43,237 nucleotides of DNA from Ochrobactrum sp. Q0168 (GCF_016427605.1 NZ_JAELXQ010000010.1:1-43237); one strand, 5' to 3'; shown: positions 1 through 8,817, counted from the first letter of the stretch. Notes: generated from the letters alone by a model not told the origin. Made by a program: numbers and translations.

Positions 1-373
1 TGAAGCGATAGATTGTTTCTGCACACAGACGTATCGCGCTCACACCATGGCTAACCAATCGACCGCAGATCTGTTCCGGCGACCAATGGGCTTCCAATTG
101 TTCAATGACAAACTTGCGCAGCTCTGGATAACGTCTGAGCTTGCGCAACCGTGTTCTCCGGTCTTTGCTGATGTTGTCGGCAACAACGCTATGATAGCCA
201 TTATAGTCTGGTATCTCCGTGTCCCGAAAGCTGTTGCGCTTGATCTCGCGATAGATCGTCGAGCGATGACGACCCATCAGCCGCGCTATATCGCCGAGAG
301 GGACTTTGAGCTGTTTAAGCTCGAAAAGACGGCGACGTTCACGCAAAGTGATCTGTGAATAGCAATTCGACAT
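1..373 (-). CDS. IS30-family transposase, N-terminal part (runs off window)
   Basis: Reading the minus strand from the ATG at 373 gives an uninterrupted frame of 124 codons to the window edge. It begins MSNCYSQITLRERRRLFELK and contains the IS30 N-terminal helix-turn-helix (IARLMGRHRSTIYREIKRN, about residues 29-47) followed by HWSPEQICGRL, a block typical of IS30 transposases ahead of the DDE domain. The catalytic DDE core would lie beyond base 1, so intactness cannot be judged. A GGAGG box sits 7 nt before the ATG. IS30 enzymes cut and join the ends of their own element. The plus-strand open frame in the same bases is a shadow. The outer end of the element should lie in 374-528, but its inverted repeat could not be fixed because the other end is missing. 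Confidence 0.85.
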   Translation of the reverse strand, partial: MSNCYSQITLRERRRLFELKQLKVPLGDIARLMGRHRSTIYREIKRNSFRDTEIPDYNGYHSVVADNISKDRRTRLRKLRRYPELRKFVIEQLEAHWSPEQICGRLVSHGVSAIRLCAETIYRF

Positions 374-528
374 CCAATTTCCTCCATGGCTAACATCATG
401 AATTCATTGGCATGTTGCAGTTTAAAATAGAATGTACCCGGCTACACAATTGGGTCACATAATCTATCTTATGGAACTTTAGGAAAGCCTGAGTGCGCAC
501 CGCAGCTGATCAGATAACTCTTTCAGCT

Positions 529-1698
529 TTAACCCATCGCAACGACTTCAGTTCGGTTGCGTCCGTTATTCTTTGCAGCGTACAGTGCTTTATCTGCACG
601 TATCATCACATCATCAAATTTGGTCGGCGCATTCCGTGTCACCAGTCCAATCGAAACCGTCACAGATATGGACACATTTTCTATCGCGAAACTGCTCTCA
701 GCAACTGCATTGCGGATATGTTCCGCCGCTATTTCGGCGTCCAGACTACTTTTCTCTCCAAAGATGATAACGAATTCCTCACCACCAGTCCGAGCGATGA
801 AGTCGTCTGCTTCCAGGACACTTTTCAATCTCTGTGAAAGAGTTTGTAGGACAAGATCGCCTGCAAAATGGCCATAGGTATCATTGATGGATTTGAACCA
901 GTCAATGTCCAGAACCGCTACTGCGCGATGCCTCGAATTCTCGTCGTTGGCTTCGATAATTGATGTACCATAAGCGATCAGTGAGCGCCGGTTCGGAAGA
1001 TCAGTCAAATAATCGCGAGACGCGGCATTCTGCCAACGGCGCTTCACCTGATCGGAGCACATCAGCAGAAATGTTGTTGTCCCCATAACAGGCAGTACCG
1101 ATAAGAAGACAGGCGTGACACTATTCATCCAATGGGTGTTATCTGCGATTGTGAAGTTTGCTTTCGTATCCAGCGACACATATAAAATCGCGCGCAGTAT
1201 CGTCGTGAACGCGGCCATCATATAGATGACCGACATTGCAAACCGGCTTCGGGATTGATACTCCGCCGAATGTTCTTTGCTGATCAGAATTGACGTGGAT
1301 GCAAGCATAATGATGGCCCAGAGAACCGATACTATGACCACACGTGCTTTGATATCTGGGACGTAAACTACATAGTAGAGAAATGCGAGCATTCCAAAAA
1401 GCGGCACCAACAACACATTTGAGTAAAGTGGCAAGCCGTGAAACCTTCTTATGGCAAGATGATACATGCTGAGCGCCGTAACCAGAACCACATTGGCGAC
1501 AATGACAGTGAGATCTTTGGGCAAGTAAACTTCGGCTGCAAAAATCCCGCAGCCTAATGCCACAAGAAGCGTTGCCCACTGCCAAATACGGGCGGCTGGT
1601 CGCAGAGCGGCAGGAAAATCCGAAAGGATGGCACTCAGAACGCCACCATTTGCGAGAATGATCAGCATGACTGTGATATAAACTGATTTTGCGTCCAT
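529..1698 (-). CDS. Membrane-bound diguanylate cyclase (GGDEF protein)
   Basis: 389 residues. The first ~215 are hydrophobic, with about six to seven predicted membrane spans and no named sensor domain. The C-terminal ~165 residues form a GGDEF domain with an active-type GGEEF motif at 305-309, preceded by a typical NRRSL/DIDWFKSINDTYGH metal and nucleotide-binding region. The product should make cyclic di-GMP from GTP at the inner membrane. At the usual inhibitory I-site position (RxxD, ending four residues before the Arg of RTGGEEF) the sequence is EADD, so the Arg is missing and product inhibition may be absent. The ATG at 1698 has a good AGAGGG box. It is a lone gene between the IS30 fragment and the SyrB-like pair. 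The input signal is unknown. Confidence 0.9.
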   Translation of the reverse strand: MDAKSVYITVMLIILANGGVLSAILSDFPAALRPAARIWQWATLLVALGCGIFAAEVYLPKDLTVIVANVVLVTALSMYHLAIRRFHGLPLYSNVLLVPLFGMLAFLYYVVYVPDIKARVVIVSVLWAIIMLASTSILISKEHSAEYQSRSRFAMSVIYMMAAFTTILRAILYVSLDTKANFTIADNTHWMNSVTPVFLSVLPVMGTTTFLLMCSDQVKRRWQNAASRDYLTDLPNRRSLIAYGTSIIEANDENSRHRAVAVLDIDWFKSINDTYGHFAGDLVLQTLSQRLKSVLEADDFIARTGGEEFVIIFGEKSSLDAEIAAEHIRNAVAESSFAIENVSISVTVSIGLVTRNAPTKFDDVMIRADKALYAAKNNGRNRTEVVAMG

Positions 1699-1901
1699 GC
1701 CCCGCCCTCTTCGATACTGAAGAAGTCGAAATGCTCCCCAGGTCGCCGGAATGCTTTATATTAAATGTGCTTATTTTCCCAAATCGAATTCAAGATAGCA
1801 AGTAGTGCCTAAACGATACTAACAAATATAATGTAGAGCGCGCTCATTGATAAATGCATAAGAATTGATAATTGCAGTATCGTAGAGTGACGCGTCGGCC
1901 T

Positions 1902-2444
1902 TTACCTGTTCAGCATTTTCCGCATTTGTTGATTTTCGGTGTTGAGCTTTTGGGCCAGTTGCCGTTTTAGCGTGGTATTTTCTGCTTCAAGCGCAGCCAG
2001 TTCATCCAATATGTCAGCTGAGGCTTTGGAAACTGGCTTGGCTTTCATCGGCTTGTCAGCAATCGGCTTCAAGCGACGGGGAGTATTGGTTTTTTTCTTG
2101 GCAGGGACGGGAGAAACCTTGGCTTCAACTGCGGCAGGCACTTCCGGTTCTGGCGAGGCTATGCTCACTTTTGTGGCGACAGGTTCTGCCATATCGACAA
2201 CGAGAATCTTGGGCTCAGTCTTGGCTTCTATCCGTGGCGTTGGCGCGTGGACAAGTGCGGCTGGCTCATTGTCTATCGGGGAGACGGCAGGTGTTACCTG
2301 ATCGGCAGATATTGGCGCCTTGGCATCCTCTTCCACTTCCCGTGCAATCGACTTCAGATCAAGGTTGCCCCAAAGCGCATTGCCGCTCTTGCGCGCACGC
2401 CGGTTCTTATATTCAACGACAACATTGCGGATTGGATTCTTCAT
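1902..2444 (-). CDS. SyrB-like putative regulator A, left copy
   Basis: 180 residues: a basic N-terminus (about 1-35, rich in Arg/Lys), a long low-complexity Ala/Pro/Val/Lys middle, and a C-terminal coiled coil (about 145-178) with alternating Leu and charged residues. That tail resembles the C-terminus of rhizobial SyrB-type proteins and of the divergent neighbour at 2691. No enzymatic motif is visible. Function is unproved; a DNA-associated regulatory role is inferred from the family resemblance. The gene is part of the long direct repeat: the right copy (42072-42635) matches except for four base changes in the last third of the gene and the final residues. Here the protein ends RKMLNR, because homology between copies stops at base 1912, just before the stop codon. 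This looks like the copy whose 3' end was replaced. Confidence 0.7.
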   Translation of the reverse strand: MKNPIRNVVVEYKNRRARKSGNALWGNLDLKSIAREVEEDAKAPISADQVTPAVSPIDNEPAALVHAPTPRIEAKTEPKILVVDMAEPVATKVSIASPEPEVPAAVEAKVSPVPAKKKTNTPRRLKPIADKPMKAKPVSKASADILDELAALEAENTTLKRQLAQKLNTENQQMRKMLNR

Positions 2445-3046
2445 CCGAAAATAGCTTTCTCAATCAAATTCCGTGGAGGTGCCCCGACAGGTGCTGTGCT
2501 CTACCTACAGATTTAAACCTCAGTTTTCAACAATCAATCCTGCTTCATAATAGATCGTCTCATCATCCTTATGTGAGGGCATCTCTTCACAAATTGTCAA
2601 AGTAATGGCACTTATAGTTGCATTAAGCATTGTCCCATATATTCGGCAACCGGAAAGCTGACCCGAGTATCAATTCAGGAGAAACTGAACATGGCTGATG
2701 AAACCATTGTAGAAGCAAACCAGACCGCAGCAGCAGAGCCTGTGAGCGCCAAGCCGAAAACCCGCGCACCGCGCAAGAAGGCTGAGCCTAAAGCTGCGGC
2801 CGCCAAGCCGGCTGTAAAGGCCGCCAAGGCTCCCAAAGCAAAAGCTGCACCCAAGGCCGCCAAGGTTGTTGCAGCCGTAGCAGCCCCGGCTGGCCGCAAG
2901 GTGAAGAAATATACGCCAGCTGAACGCGCCTCCATTCTTGCTTCGGTTGAAAAGGCCACCAAGGGCGGCAAGACCACGCTGAAGGCTGCATTGCAGCATG
3001 CTGAAGTCAGCGAGCAGACCTATTACAACTGGAAGAACGCTGCTGG
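1912..3046 (+). repeat. Long direct repeat, left copy
   Basis: Bases 1912-3046 match 42103-43237 in the same orientation (offset 40,191). By eye I find five mismatches: 1976, 1980, 2048, 2084 and 3044. The left boundary lies inside the 3' end of SyrB-like gene A; the right boundary is not reached because the window ends inside the second copy. The repeat carries gene A, the divergent promoter region and at least two thirds of gene B. No transposase lies within it. Confidence 0.95.
2445..2690. promoter_or_regulatory. Divergent promoter region between SyrB-like genes A and B
   Basis: This 246-base AT-rich spacer separates the two divergent start codons and must hold both promoters. It recurs in the right copy at 42636-42881 without any difference I could see. 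A GGAGA-type ribosome site (CAGGAGAAACTGAAC) precedes gene B. I see no strong palindrome that would mark a specific operator. Confidence 0.5.
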
Positions 3047-3206
3047 GAAGACGGCAGCTCCGACAGCCGCAAAGGCATCACCGACGAGCGACGATCTGAA
3101 GGCGCTTGTAGCACTGGAAGCTGAAAACCTGAAGCTGCGCAAGGAACTGGCTGCAAAGCTTCGCTCCGAAAACACCGAATTGCGCAAGCGTCTCGGCAAG
3201 GCATAA
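2691..3206 (+). CDS. SyrB-like transcriptional regulator B, left copy
   Basis: 171 residues. Residues 1-66 are an Ala/Lys/Pro-rich basic tail reminiscent of histone-like proteins. About 68-118 form a helix-turn-helix-like block (KKYTPAERASIL, then VSEQTYYNWKN), which also resembles the DNA-binding part of some transposase OrfA proteins. About 135-171 are a coiled coil ending LRSENTELRKRLGKA, closely resembling rhizobial SyrB. SyrB in Sinorhizobium meliloti represses syrM; the target here is unknown. The gene is divergent from gene A and shares its C-terminal pattern, so the two may be paralogues able to pair through the coiled coil. The right copy starts at 42882 and runs off the window. A strong hairpin terminator follows at 3284. 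Confidence 0.8.
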   Translation: MADETIVEANQTAAAEPVSAKPKTRAPRKKAEPKAAAAKPAVKAAKAPKAKAAPKAAKVVAAVAAPAGRKVKKYTPAERASILASVEKATKGGKTTLKAALQHAEVSEQTYYNWKNAAGKTAAPTAAKASPTSDDLKALVALEAENLKLRKELAAKLRSENTELRKRLGKA

Positions 3207-3283
3207 CAAACACACTATCGGGACAACCCCTGCCCCGAACCTGACCTAACCTATCAGTGCACATCGCGCTGAACGAAACGAAC

Positions 3284-3325
3284 AAACAGGTGGCCTGCTA
3301 AAATGCAGACCACCTGTTTTCGTTT
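3284..3325 (+). terminator. Rho-independent terminator, probably bidirectional
   Basis: Stem 3284-3298 pairs with 3305-3319 (15 positions, one mismatch) around a six-base loop, followed by TTTTCGTTT. The opposite strand is also T-rich after the stem, so it can end both SyrB-like gene B and the converging NAGGN operon. Confidence 0.8.
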
Positions 3326-3434
3326 CACTATCTTCTGCGAAATAACCTTGGGAAGAGTGTATTATGGTTCTGTTACTCCTCCCGAATGCTGTTCCAAGTG
3401 TCAGTAGCACCGAGGCTGACATTGATCGATCATT

Positions 3435-5237
3435 TCAGCCCTCCCGGTAGAGTTGCGGAAACAGACATTCAACAAACTTGGCTGCTGTTGGCCGTGGCTC
3501 ATGATTGGCAAGTCCAGGTCGCTCATTAGCCTCGACAAAGATGTATTCCGGTTTGTCCGGTTGCTTGATCATGAAGTCGATGCCGACCACGGGAATATTG
3601 ATTGCACGTGCGGCACGGCAAGCAGCATCAACAAGCTTTGGATCGACAACCGACGTCACGTCATGGATGGTTCCACCTGTATGCAGATTGGCCGCCTTGC
3701 GCACGGTGATCTCACGACCGTCATCAAGCACGCTATCGAGCGACAAACTTTGTTCCTGAAGGCATCTCTTCGTTTCGGTGTCGATAGGAATGCGACTTTC
3801 ACCACCAGTAGCGGCAGCCCGTCGACGTGATTGAATTTCGATGAGTTTTCGCACCGTCGTCTTTCCGTCACCCACCACACGTGGAGGTCGACGCACTGCT
3901 GCTGCGACCAGCTCATAGTTGATGATGACCAACCGTAAATCTTCACCCTCGAAGCAGGCTTCCAGTAACACGCGATCACAAACAGTACGAGCCTGTTTGA
4001 TCGCCGTCTGCAGGTGCTTCATGTCTGAGATGCCGACAGAAATGCCCCGCCCCTGTTCTCCGCGCGCCGGCTTGACGACAAGTTTCCCGTGTTGGCGCAA
4101 GAAAGATTCTTGCGTTTCAACGCTTTCGTCTGCGGAAATCTGTGCAGGAACGACCAGCCCCGCTTTTTCAACGACACGCCTTGTCACGGCTTTATCGTCG
4201 CAGATCGACATGGCAACACCGGATGTCATCTCTGACAGGCTTTCGCGACAGTGAACGGAACGGCCGCCATAAGAAAGACGAAAGAAGCCGCCTTCAGCAT
4301 CTGTAACATCAACTTGCACACCCCTGCGCATTGCCTCATCGACAATGATCCGCGCATAGGGATTGAGTGCTTCTACCGCTTCGAGGCGGGACGCAAAAAA
4401 CTTTTCATTGATCGCGTTTTTGCACTTCACTGCAAAGAGCGGAACACGATTGAAACCAAGCTTTTCATAGAGCCGAATGGCGTTCTCATTGTCGTGTAAC
4501 ACAGACAAATCCATATGACGCAACCCACGCGCCTGAAAGTGTTCGGCAAGCATACGCACCAGCTTTTCACCGATGCCGGGCTGGCGTGCCTGTGGGTGAA
4601 CGGCAAGGCACCAAAGCGAAGCTCCGCGGTCCGGATCGTCGAACAGGCGCTGATGGTCAATGCCTGTCACCGTGCCGACAATTTCGCCAGTGGCATCGTC
4701 CTGAGCGACAAAATAGGTGACTGCACGGTTTACACGCTCTGCAGAAAAGAAATCAGCTCGAAGCTGAACCATGCCGCACGCGGCGTAAACTCCGTTGATG
4801 CCGTCCGCATCAATTTCCGAAATGGCGCGGCGAATGGTGACGCCGCGCGTGCGGCGTCCTCCGGCCCGATAAGTCGACAGTTCCAGACGATAGGTGTGCG
4901 AAGGATCAAGAAAAATCTCGTGGGGTGCAAGTGACAACAGCACGTGCGGATCGCTGACATAAAATAAAATATCGCGGCTTGCCGGGGCCTCCGCTCGCAT
5001 CGCGTCGACAATGGCCTGATTGCTGTCAAATGTCTGCGCAAACAACAGTCGCCCCCAACCGCAATCGAGGGTCACATTGTGTTGTCTGCTATCAGCTTCT
5101 ACCTTGTTGGCGCCATGCGAATGCTCCTGGTAAAATCCAGCGCTTTCCGGCGTGCGCAAGCGTGTCAGACGATGCGAAAGAGCCTTACCGCCCCTGACTT
5201 TCTGCCGGGTCATTTGTTCCTCACCATGATTTCGCAT
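3435..5237 (-). CDS. ngg: N-acetylglutaminylglutamine synthetase (GNAT + ATP-grasp)
   Basis: 600 residues, the usual size of the bifunctional protein of the NAGGN pathway. About residues 130-275 form a GNAT acetyltransferase domain with the acetyl-CoA loop PQARQPGIGEKLV. About 285-600 form an ATP-grasp ligase related to cyanophycin and glutathione synthetases (KPARGEQGRGISVG; FVEANERPGL near the end). It should acetylate glutamine and ligate a second glutamine to give N-acetylglutaminylglutamine, which the upstream gene's product amidates. Its ATG directly follows the upstream TGA (TGAATG), implying translational coupling; a second in-frame ATG at 5213 is possible. It is the last gene of a long minus-strand run and ends at the shared terminator. 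Family evidence is strong; substrate is assigned from the family and the neighbour. Confidence 0.92.
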   Translation of the reverse strand: MRNHGEEQMTRQKVRGGKALSHRLTRLRTPESAGFYQEHSHGANKVEADSRQHNVTLDCGWGRLLFAQTFDSNQAIVDAMRAEAPASRDILFYVSDPHVLLSLAPHEIFLDPSHTYRLELSTYRAGGRRTRGVTIRRAISEIDADGINGVYAACGMVQLRADFFSAERVNRAVTYFVAQDDATGEIVGTVTGIDHQRLFDDPDRGASLWCLAVHPQARQPGIGEKLVRMLAEHFQARGLRHMDLSVLHDNENAIRLYEKLGFNRVPLFAVKCKNAINEKFFASRLEAVEALNPYARIIVDEAMRRGVQVDVTDAEGGFFRLSYGGRSVHCRESLSEMTSGVAMSICDDKAVTRRVVEKAGLVVPAQISADESVETQESFLRQHGKLVVKPARGEQGRGISVGISDMKHLQTAIKQARTVCDRVLLEACFEGEDLRLVIINYELVAAAVRRPPRVVGDGKTTVRKLIEIQSRRRAAATGGESRIPIDTETKRCLQEQSLSLDSVLDDGREITVRKAANLHTGGTIHDVTSVVDPKLVDAACRAARAINIPVVGIDFMIKQPDKPEYIFVEANERPGLANHEPRPTAAKFVECLFPQLYREG

Positions 5238-7013
5238 TCATGCCTCCTGCGTCTGGAGCCACATTTCCAGCAGTCCTGCTTGCCACAGCTCCGACCCGCG
5301 CAGAGGCGTGATGTGGTCTGATGGGTTGGCGAACAAGCGCTCAAGATAGTCACGCTGGAAAAGACCGCGCTCGCGCGCCTTCTGGGATGACAATGCATCG
5401 CGCAGCATATCGAGATAGGGCCCGGCGATATATTTGAGCTGCGGTACCGGGAAATAGCCCTTCTTGCGATCAATGACTTCGCTTGGGATGACTTTCCGGG
5501 CAACGTCCTTGAGAATGCCTTTACCGCCATCGCGTAGCTTTTCTTCTGGCGGAATGCGCGCTGCTAGCTCTACCAATTCGTGGTCCAGGAAAGGCACACG
5601 CGCTTCCAGTCCCCACGCCATCGTCATGTTATCAACGCGCTTGACCGGATCATCCACGAGCATCACATTGGTGTCGAGCCTCAGTGCACGGTCAACAGGC
5701 ATATCGGCACCGTCCTCAAGCAACTTCTCTTCGAGAAGCGCCTGACTGTAATCCTGCTCAGGCATCCAGTCTGCGGACAATTGTGTGGCAAGCACAGCAT
5801 GCGTGCGGTCGCGAAAGCCCTCGGCATAGTCACGGACCACATCGTTGGAATCCACAAGCGGCGGATACCAGTGATAGCCGCCGAAAACTTCGTCAGCACC
5901 CTGACCGGACTGGACAACCTTGATGTGTTTCGACACTTCTTTTGAGAGAAGGTAGAAGCCGACATTGTCATAGGAAACCATCGGCTCCGACATGGCAGCG
6001 ATCGTTCCGGGCAAAGCGTCCATAAGGTCCGCTGACGGAACGAAGATTTTGTGATGGTCCGTTCCGAAGTGCTTGGCTATGAGGTCCGAATAGACGAATT
6101 CGTCGCCCTTCTCACCATTGGCTTCTTCGAAACCGACAGAAAAGCTCATAAGACCAGTCTGGCCTGCTTCCGCCAGCAAGCCTACGATGAGGCTGGAATC
6201 CACGCCGCCCGAAAGAAGAACACCGACTGGAACGTCTGAAATCATGCGCCTTTTGACTGCCAGGCGGAGCATGTCCAACAGTTGTTCCTGCCATTCCTCC
6301 CGGCTCAGCGCGTTGTCACCCGGCAGGCGGCGATAAGGAGCTTGCCAATAGATGCGATCTTTGAAACTGCCATTGGCCTCATAAATACGCATCGTTGCTG
6401 GGGGCAGCTTGCGTACGCCTTCATAGATCGTACGCGGTGGCGGCACGACAGCGTGAAAGCTCATGTAATTGTGGAGCGCAGCACGATCAATTGAGGTATC
6501 CACGCCGCCAGCCTTTACCATTGCTGGCAACGAAGATGCAAAGCGCAACACGCCGTTGACCTCGGAGAGATAGAGCGGCTTTATCCCGAAACGATCGCGG
6601 GCAAGAATGATCCGTCCCGTATCCCGTTCGTGGATTACAAAAACGAACATGCCTAAAAACCGAGAGACGCAGTTTTCTCCCCAGGCGTGCCAAGCCTTCA
6701 GGATCACCTCGGTATCTCCATCGGAAAAGAAGTGATAACCCTTCGCTTCAAGCTCTGCGCGCAACTCACGGAAATTGTAGATACATCCGTTGAAAACCAA
6801 TGTCAGACCTAGATCTGCATCGATCATGGGTTGCTGTGATTTTTCGGAAAGATCGAGAATTCTCAGTCTTCTGTGACCGAAGCCTATATTGCCCCGGATG
6901 ACGATACCAGATGCGTCGGGCCCTCGGGGACTCAAAACATCTGCCATTTTCGAGACTGCCGAAACCGATGGCGTGCCGCCATCGAACCTGACTTCTCCGC
7001 AAATTCCACACAT
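5238..7013 (-). CDS. asnO: N-acetylglutaminylglutamine amidotransferase (asparagine synthase-like)
   Basis: 591 residues from the ATG at 7013. That start is chosen over an in-frame ATG at 7040 because class II glutamine amidotransferases need Cys at position 2 as nucleophile after Met removal, and this gives MCGICGEVRF. The N-terminal ~200 residues are the glutaminase domain; the C-terminal part is the synthetase domain with the pyrophosphate loop SGGVDS at 268-273. It should transfer ammonia from glutamine to the C-terminal carboxylate of N-acetylglutaminylglutamine, making the osmoprotectant NAGGN. The pair with the downstream synthetase is the conserved core of this pathway. A GGAGG box lies 14 nt before the ATG, rather far. 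The third usual member, the M42 peptidase, lies 6.3 kb upstream rather than next to it. Confidence 0.92.
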   Translation of the reverse strand: MCGICGEVRFDGGTPSVSAVSKMADVLSPRGPDASGIVIRGNIGFGHRRLRILDLSEKSQQPMIDADLGLTLVFNGCIYNFRELRAELEAKGYHFFSDGDTEVILKAWHAWGENCVSRFLGMFVFVIHERDTGRIILARDRFGIKPLYLSEVNGVLRFASSLPAMVKAGGVDTSIDRAALHNYMSFHAVVPPPRTIYEGVRKLPPATMRIYEANGSFKDRIYWQAPYRRLPGDNALSREEWQEQLLDMLRLAVKRRMISDVPVGVLLSGGVDSSLIVGLLAEAGQTGLMSFSVGFEEANGEKGDEFVYSDLIAKHFGTDHHKIFVPSADLMDALPGTIAAMSEPMVSYDNVGFYLLSKEVSKHIKVVQSGQGADEVFGGYHWYPPLVDSNDVVRDYAEGFRDRTHAVLATQLSADWMPEQDYSQALLEEKLLEDGADMPVDRALRLDTNVMLVDDPVKRVDNMTMAWGLEARVPFLDHELVELAARIPPEEKLRDGGKGILKDVARKVIPSEVIDRKKGYFPVPQLKYIAGPYLDMLRDALSSQKARERGLFQRDYLERLFANPSDHITPLRGSELWQAGLLEMWLQTQEA

Positions 7014-7226
7014 AAAAAGGGTCGAAACCTCCATTGTCATAACGAGAGCGCATCTGTGACCGTAACGCCGTCAAATCCGCTTCGTCTCTTTGCACAGCCC
7101 GAAAACTGCTTGCTATATCTGCGGGCTATGCCCTCACGAATGGGGCCGTCGCGTTTGTTTTGGCGGCGGCCCTCCCAGTTGCAAATGCAACAGCGCCGGG
7201 ATGGTTCCCATTTTTATCGGCTTTTC

Positions 7227-8012
7227 CTAAACCTTTCCGACGACGGTCGTGGCCTTTGAAAGCATATAATCTTCGGCGGAAACCATATGTTCGTAAGCGA
7301 TCAGCCGGGCATCCTCCCGTCTGTTATCGATAAGAGCGGCCAGCAGACGATGTTGAAAAACCAGCCCAGCTTCACGAGACGCAGGCGTTGGATCCGCATA
7401 GATGGCGCGGGCAACAGGCAAGTTGCGCAAAAGATGGTGAGTGAGCCCGGAAACGAAGCCCAGCAGCCGGTCTGGACATTGTTGCGCTAACAGTGAATGG
7501 AAATCCAATTCGGCCACGCGCTGTTGATATTGATCGTCCAGATCGACAGGCGGGCGATCATAAAGACGTATGGTGTTCTCAAGTTGAACAATATCACCAT
7601 GTGTGAGCTTGCCCGCCAGCAATGCCGCAATTTCCGGTTCCAGCAACTTGCGTATCGAGTAGATTTCGCTCAAGCTAGGCTGATCGAAGAAGAAAAAACT
7701 GCCCAGCATTTCCATGGCATGTCGCGCCGATGGCTCCGCCACAAATGCACCCCCGCCCGGCCCGCTTCGCGTATAGATAAGCCCTTGCGTTTCAAGTGCT
7801 TTCATGGCCTCTCGAACCGTGCCCTTCGCAGCTTTAAACTGGTCGATCAGCTCCTTTTCCTGTGGAAGGCGGTCACCAGGCTTCAATGTTTTGGCTCTGA
7901 TGAAATCCTTGATGCGGTCCGCAATTTCTTCCGGCCTGCGCTTGGGCCTTGTTGCCTTCGCGCTTACACGCTCCAGTGTTTCGCCGCTGTTTTTAAGGCC
8001 CGTTTTGACCAT
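7227..8012 (-). CDS. GntR-family regulator, FadR/FCD subfamily
   Basis: 261 residues from the ATG at 8012, chosen because GGAAAGAG lies just upstream and because an earlier in-frame ATG (8117) would run into the transporter gene. A winged helix-turn-helix (about 25-90; KPGDRLPQEKELIDQF, GTVREAMKALETQGLI) is followed by an all-helical FCD ligand domain with candidate metal ligands in ELDFHSLLA, FQHRLL and YEHM. Such proteins repress catabolic or transport operons and release DNA on binding a small acid or its metal complex. It follows the transporter ATPase by 7 bases and is probably co-transcribed with the importer, so it likely controls that operon and perhaps the NAGGN genes downstream. The ligand is unknown. 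Confidence 0.85.
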   Translation of the reverse strand: MVKTGLKNSGETLERVSAKATRPKRRPEEIADRIKDFIRAKTLKPGDRLPQEKELIDQFKAAKGTVREAMKALETQGLIYTRSGPGGGAFVAEPSARHAMEMLGSFFFFDQPSLSEIYSIRKLLEPEIAALLAGKLTHGDIVQLENTIRLYDRPPVDLDDQYQQRVAELDFHSLLAQQCPDRLLGFVSGLTHHLLRNLPVARAIYADPTPASREAGLVFQHRLLAALIDNRREDARLIAYEHMVSAEDYMLSKATTVVGKV

Positions 8013-8019
8013 GCCACTT

Positions 8020-8817
8020 CTACTCTTTCCTGATGCGTGGTGCGCTATCCAGCAATTGTCGCGTATAGGCGTGTTGCGGGTGATCGAAAAGATCGCGAAC
8101 GGGAGCCTCTTCCACAATTTCCCCGAAATACATCACTGCCACCCGATCCGAAATGGCCTCTACAACAGCAAGATCGTGACTTATGAAAAGATAGGACAGA
8201 TCGAATTCCCGCTTAAGCTCATCTAGCAACAAGAGAACCTGAGCTTGTACCGAAACATCAAGAGCGCTGACTGGCTCATCAAGCACGACAATCTCGGCTT
8301 CCGCTGCGAGCGTACGCGCTATCGCAATACGCTGTGCCTGTCCGCCTGAGAACTCATGCGGATAGCGTTCCAGCGTGTCTTTGGGCATTTGCACCGCATC
8401 GAGCAATTGTAACATTTTCTTTGTGCGCTGCGCTGTGTCGTATTTGCCGAGAAGCTTGAGCGGAACGTCTAGGATCTGTTTGATGGTTTTACGCGGATTG
8501 AGCGAGGCGACGGGGTCTTGAAAGACATATTGAATGACCTTGCCGAATGCACGCGCGCCCGATCTACGCAAATCAGTCGCATCGCGGTCAGCGATTTTCA
8601 TGGTCCCGCTTGTCGGTTCCGTCAGCCCCACAAACATGCGCGCAAGCGTACTCTTTCCCGAGCCGCTTTCGCCTACCACGGCAAGGGTTTCACCTCGCCG
8701 CAGATCAAGAGACACTTTTTTGACTGCATCGACCTGATGGCGTTTCCTGCCAAAGAGAGTTCGCCCACCACCAAATGTCTTGGTAAGCTCCCGTGCACTG
8801 ATTGCAATTTCACTCAT
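8020..8817 (-). CDS. Peptide ABC importer, ATP-binding subunit (OppF/DppF type)
   Basis: 265 residues with Walker [10 protein letters not shown], signature FSGGQAQRIAIARTLA, Walker B IVVLDEP and the C-terminal extension common in oligopeptide ATPases (EEAPVRDLFDHPQHAYTRQLL). It would couple ATP hydrolysis to peptide uptake at the inner face of the membrane together with the ATPase half of the neighbouring fusion protein. Start and upstream stop overlap by four bases (ATGA), as in tightly coupled operons. Confidence 0.92.
   Translation of the reverse strand: MSEIAISARELTKTFGGGRTLFGRKRHQVDAVKKVSLDLRRGETLAVVGESGSGKSTLARMFVGLTEPTSGTMKIADRDATDLRRSGARAFGKVIQYVFQDPVASLNPRKTIKQILDVPLKLLGKYDTAQRTKKMLQLLDAVQMPKDTLERYPHEFSGGQAQRIAIARTLAAEAEIVVLDEPVSALDVSVQAQVLLLLDELKREFDLSYLFISHDLAVVEAISDRVAVMYFGEIVEEAPVRDLFDHPQHAYTRQLLDSAPRIRKE

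Noticed and set aside
47..358. Plus-strand open frame of 103 codons at the left edge
   Set aside because: It is the antisense shadow of the IS30 transposase reading frame, which has a ribosome site and recognisable motifs on the minus strand.
2670..2999. Minus-strand frames opposite SyrB-like gene B
   Set aside because: They arise from the GC-rich, Ala/Lys-coding repeat-like composition of gene B and have no ribosome sites; the same shadows recur in the right copy.
2101..3046. Repetitive Ala/Lys/Pro coding as tandem DNA repeats or CRISPR-like units
   Set aside because: The periodicity is irregular and fits low-complexity protein coding; no constant repeat with unique spacers is present anywhere in the window.
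7142..7172. GC-rich hairpin between the GntR gene and asnO as a terminator
   Set aside because: The stem is interrupted and no T tract follows on either strand, so termination is not supported; it may be incidental.
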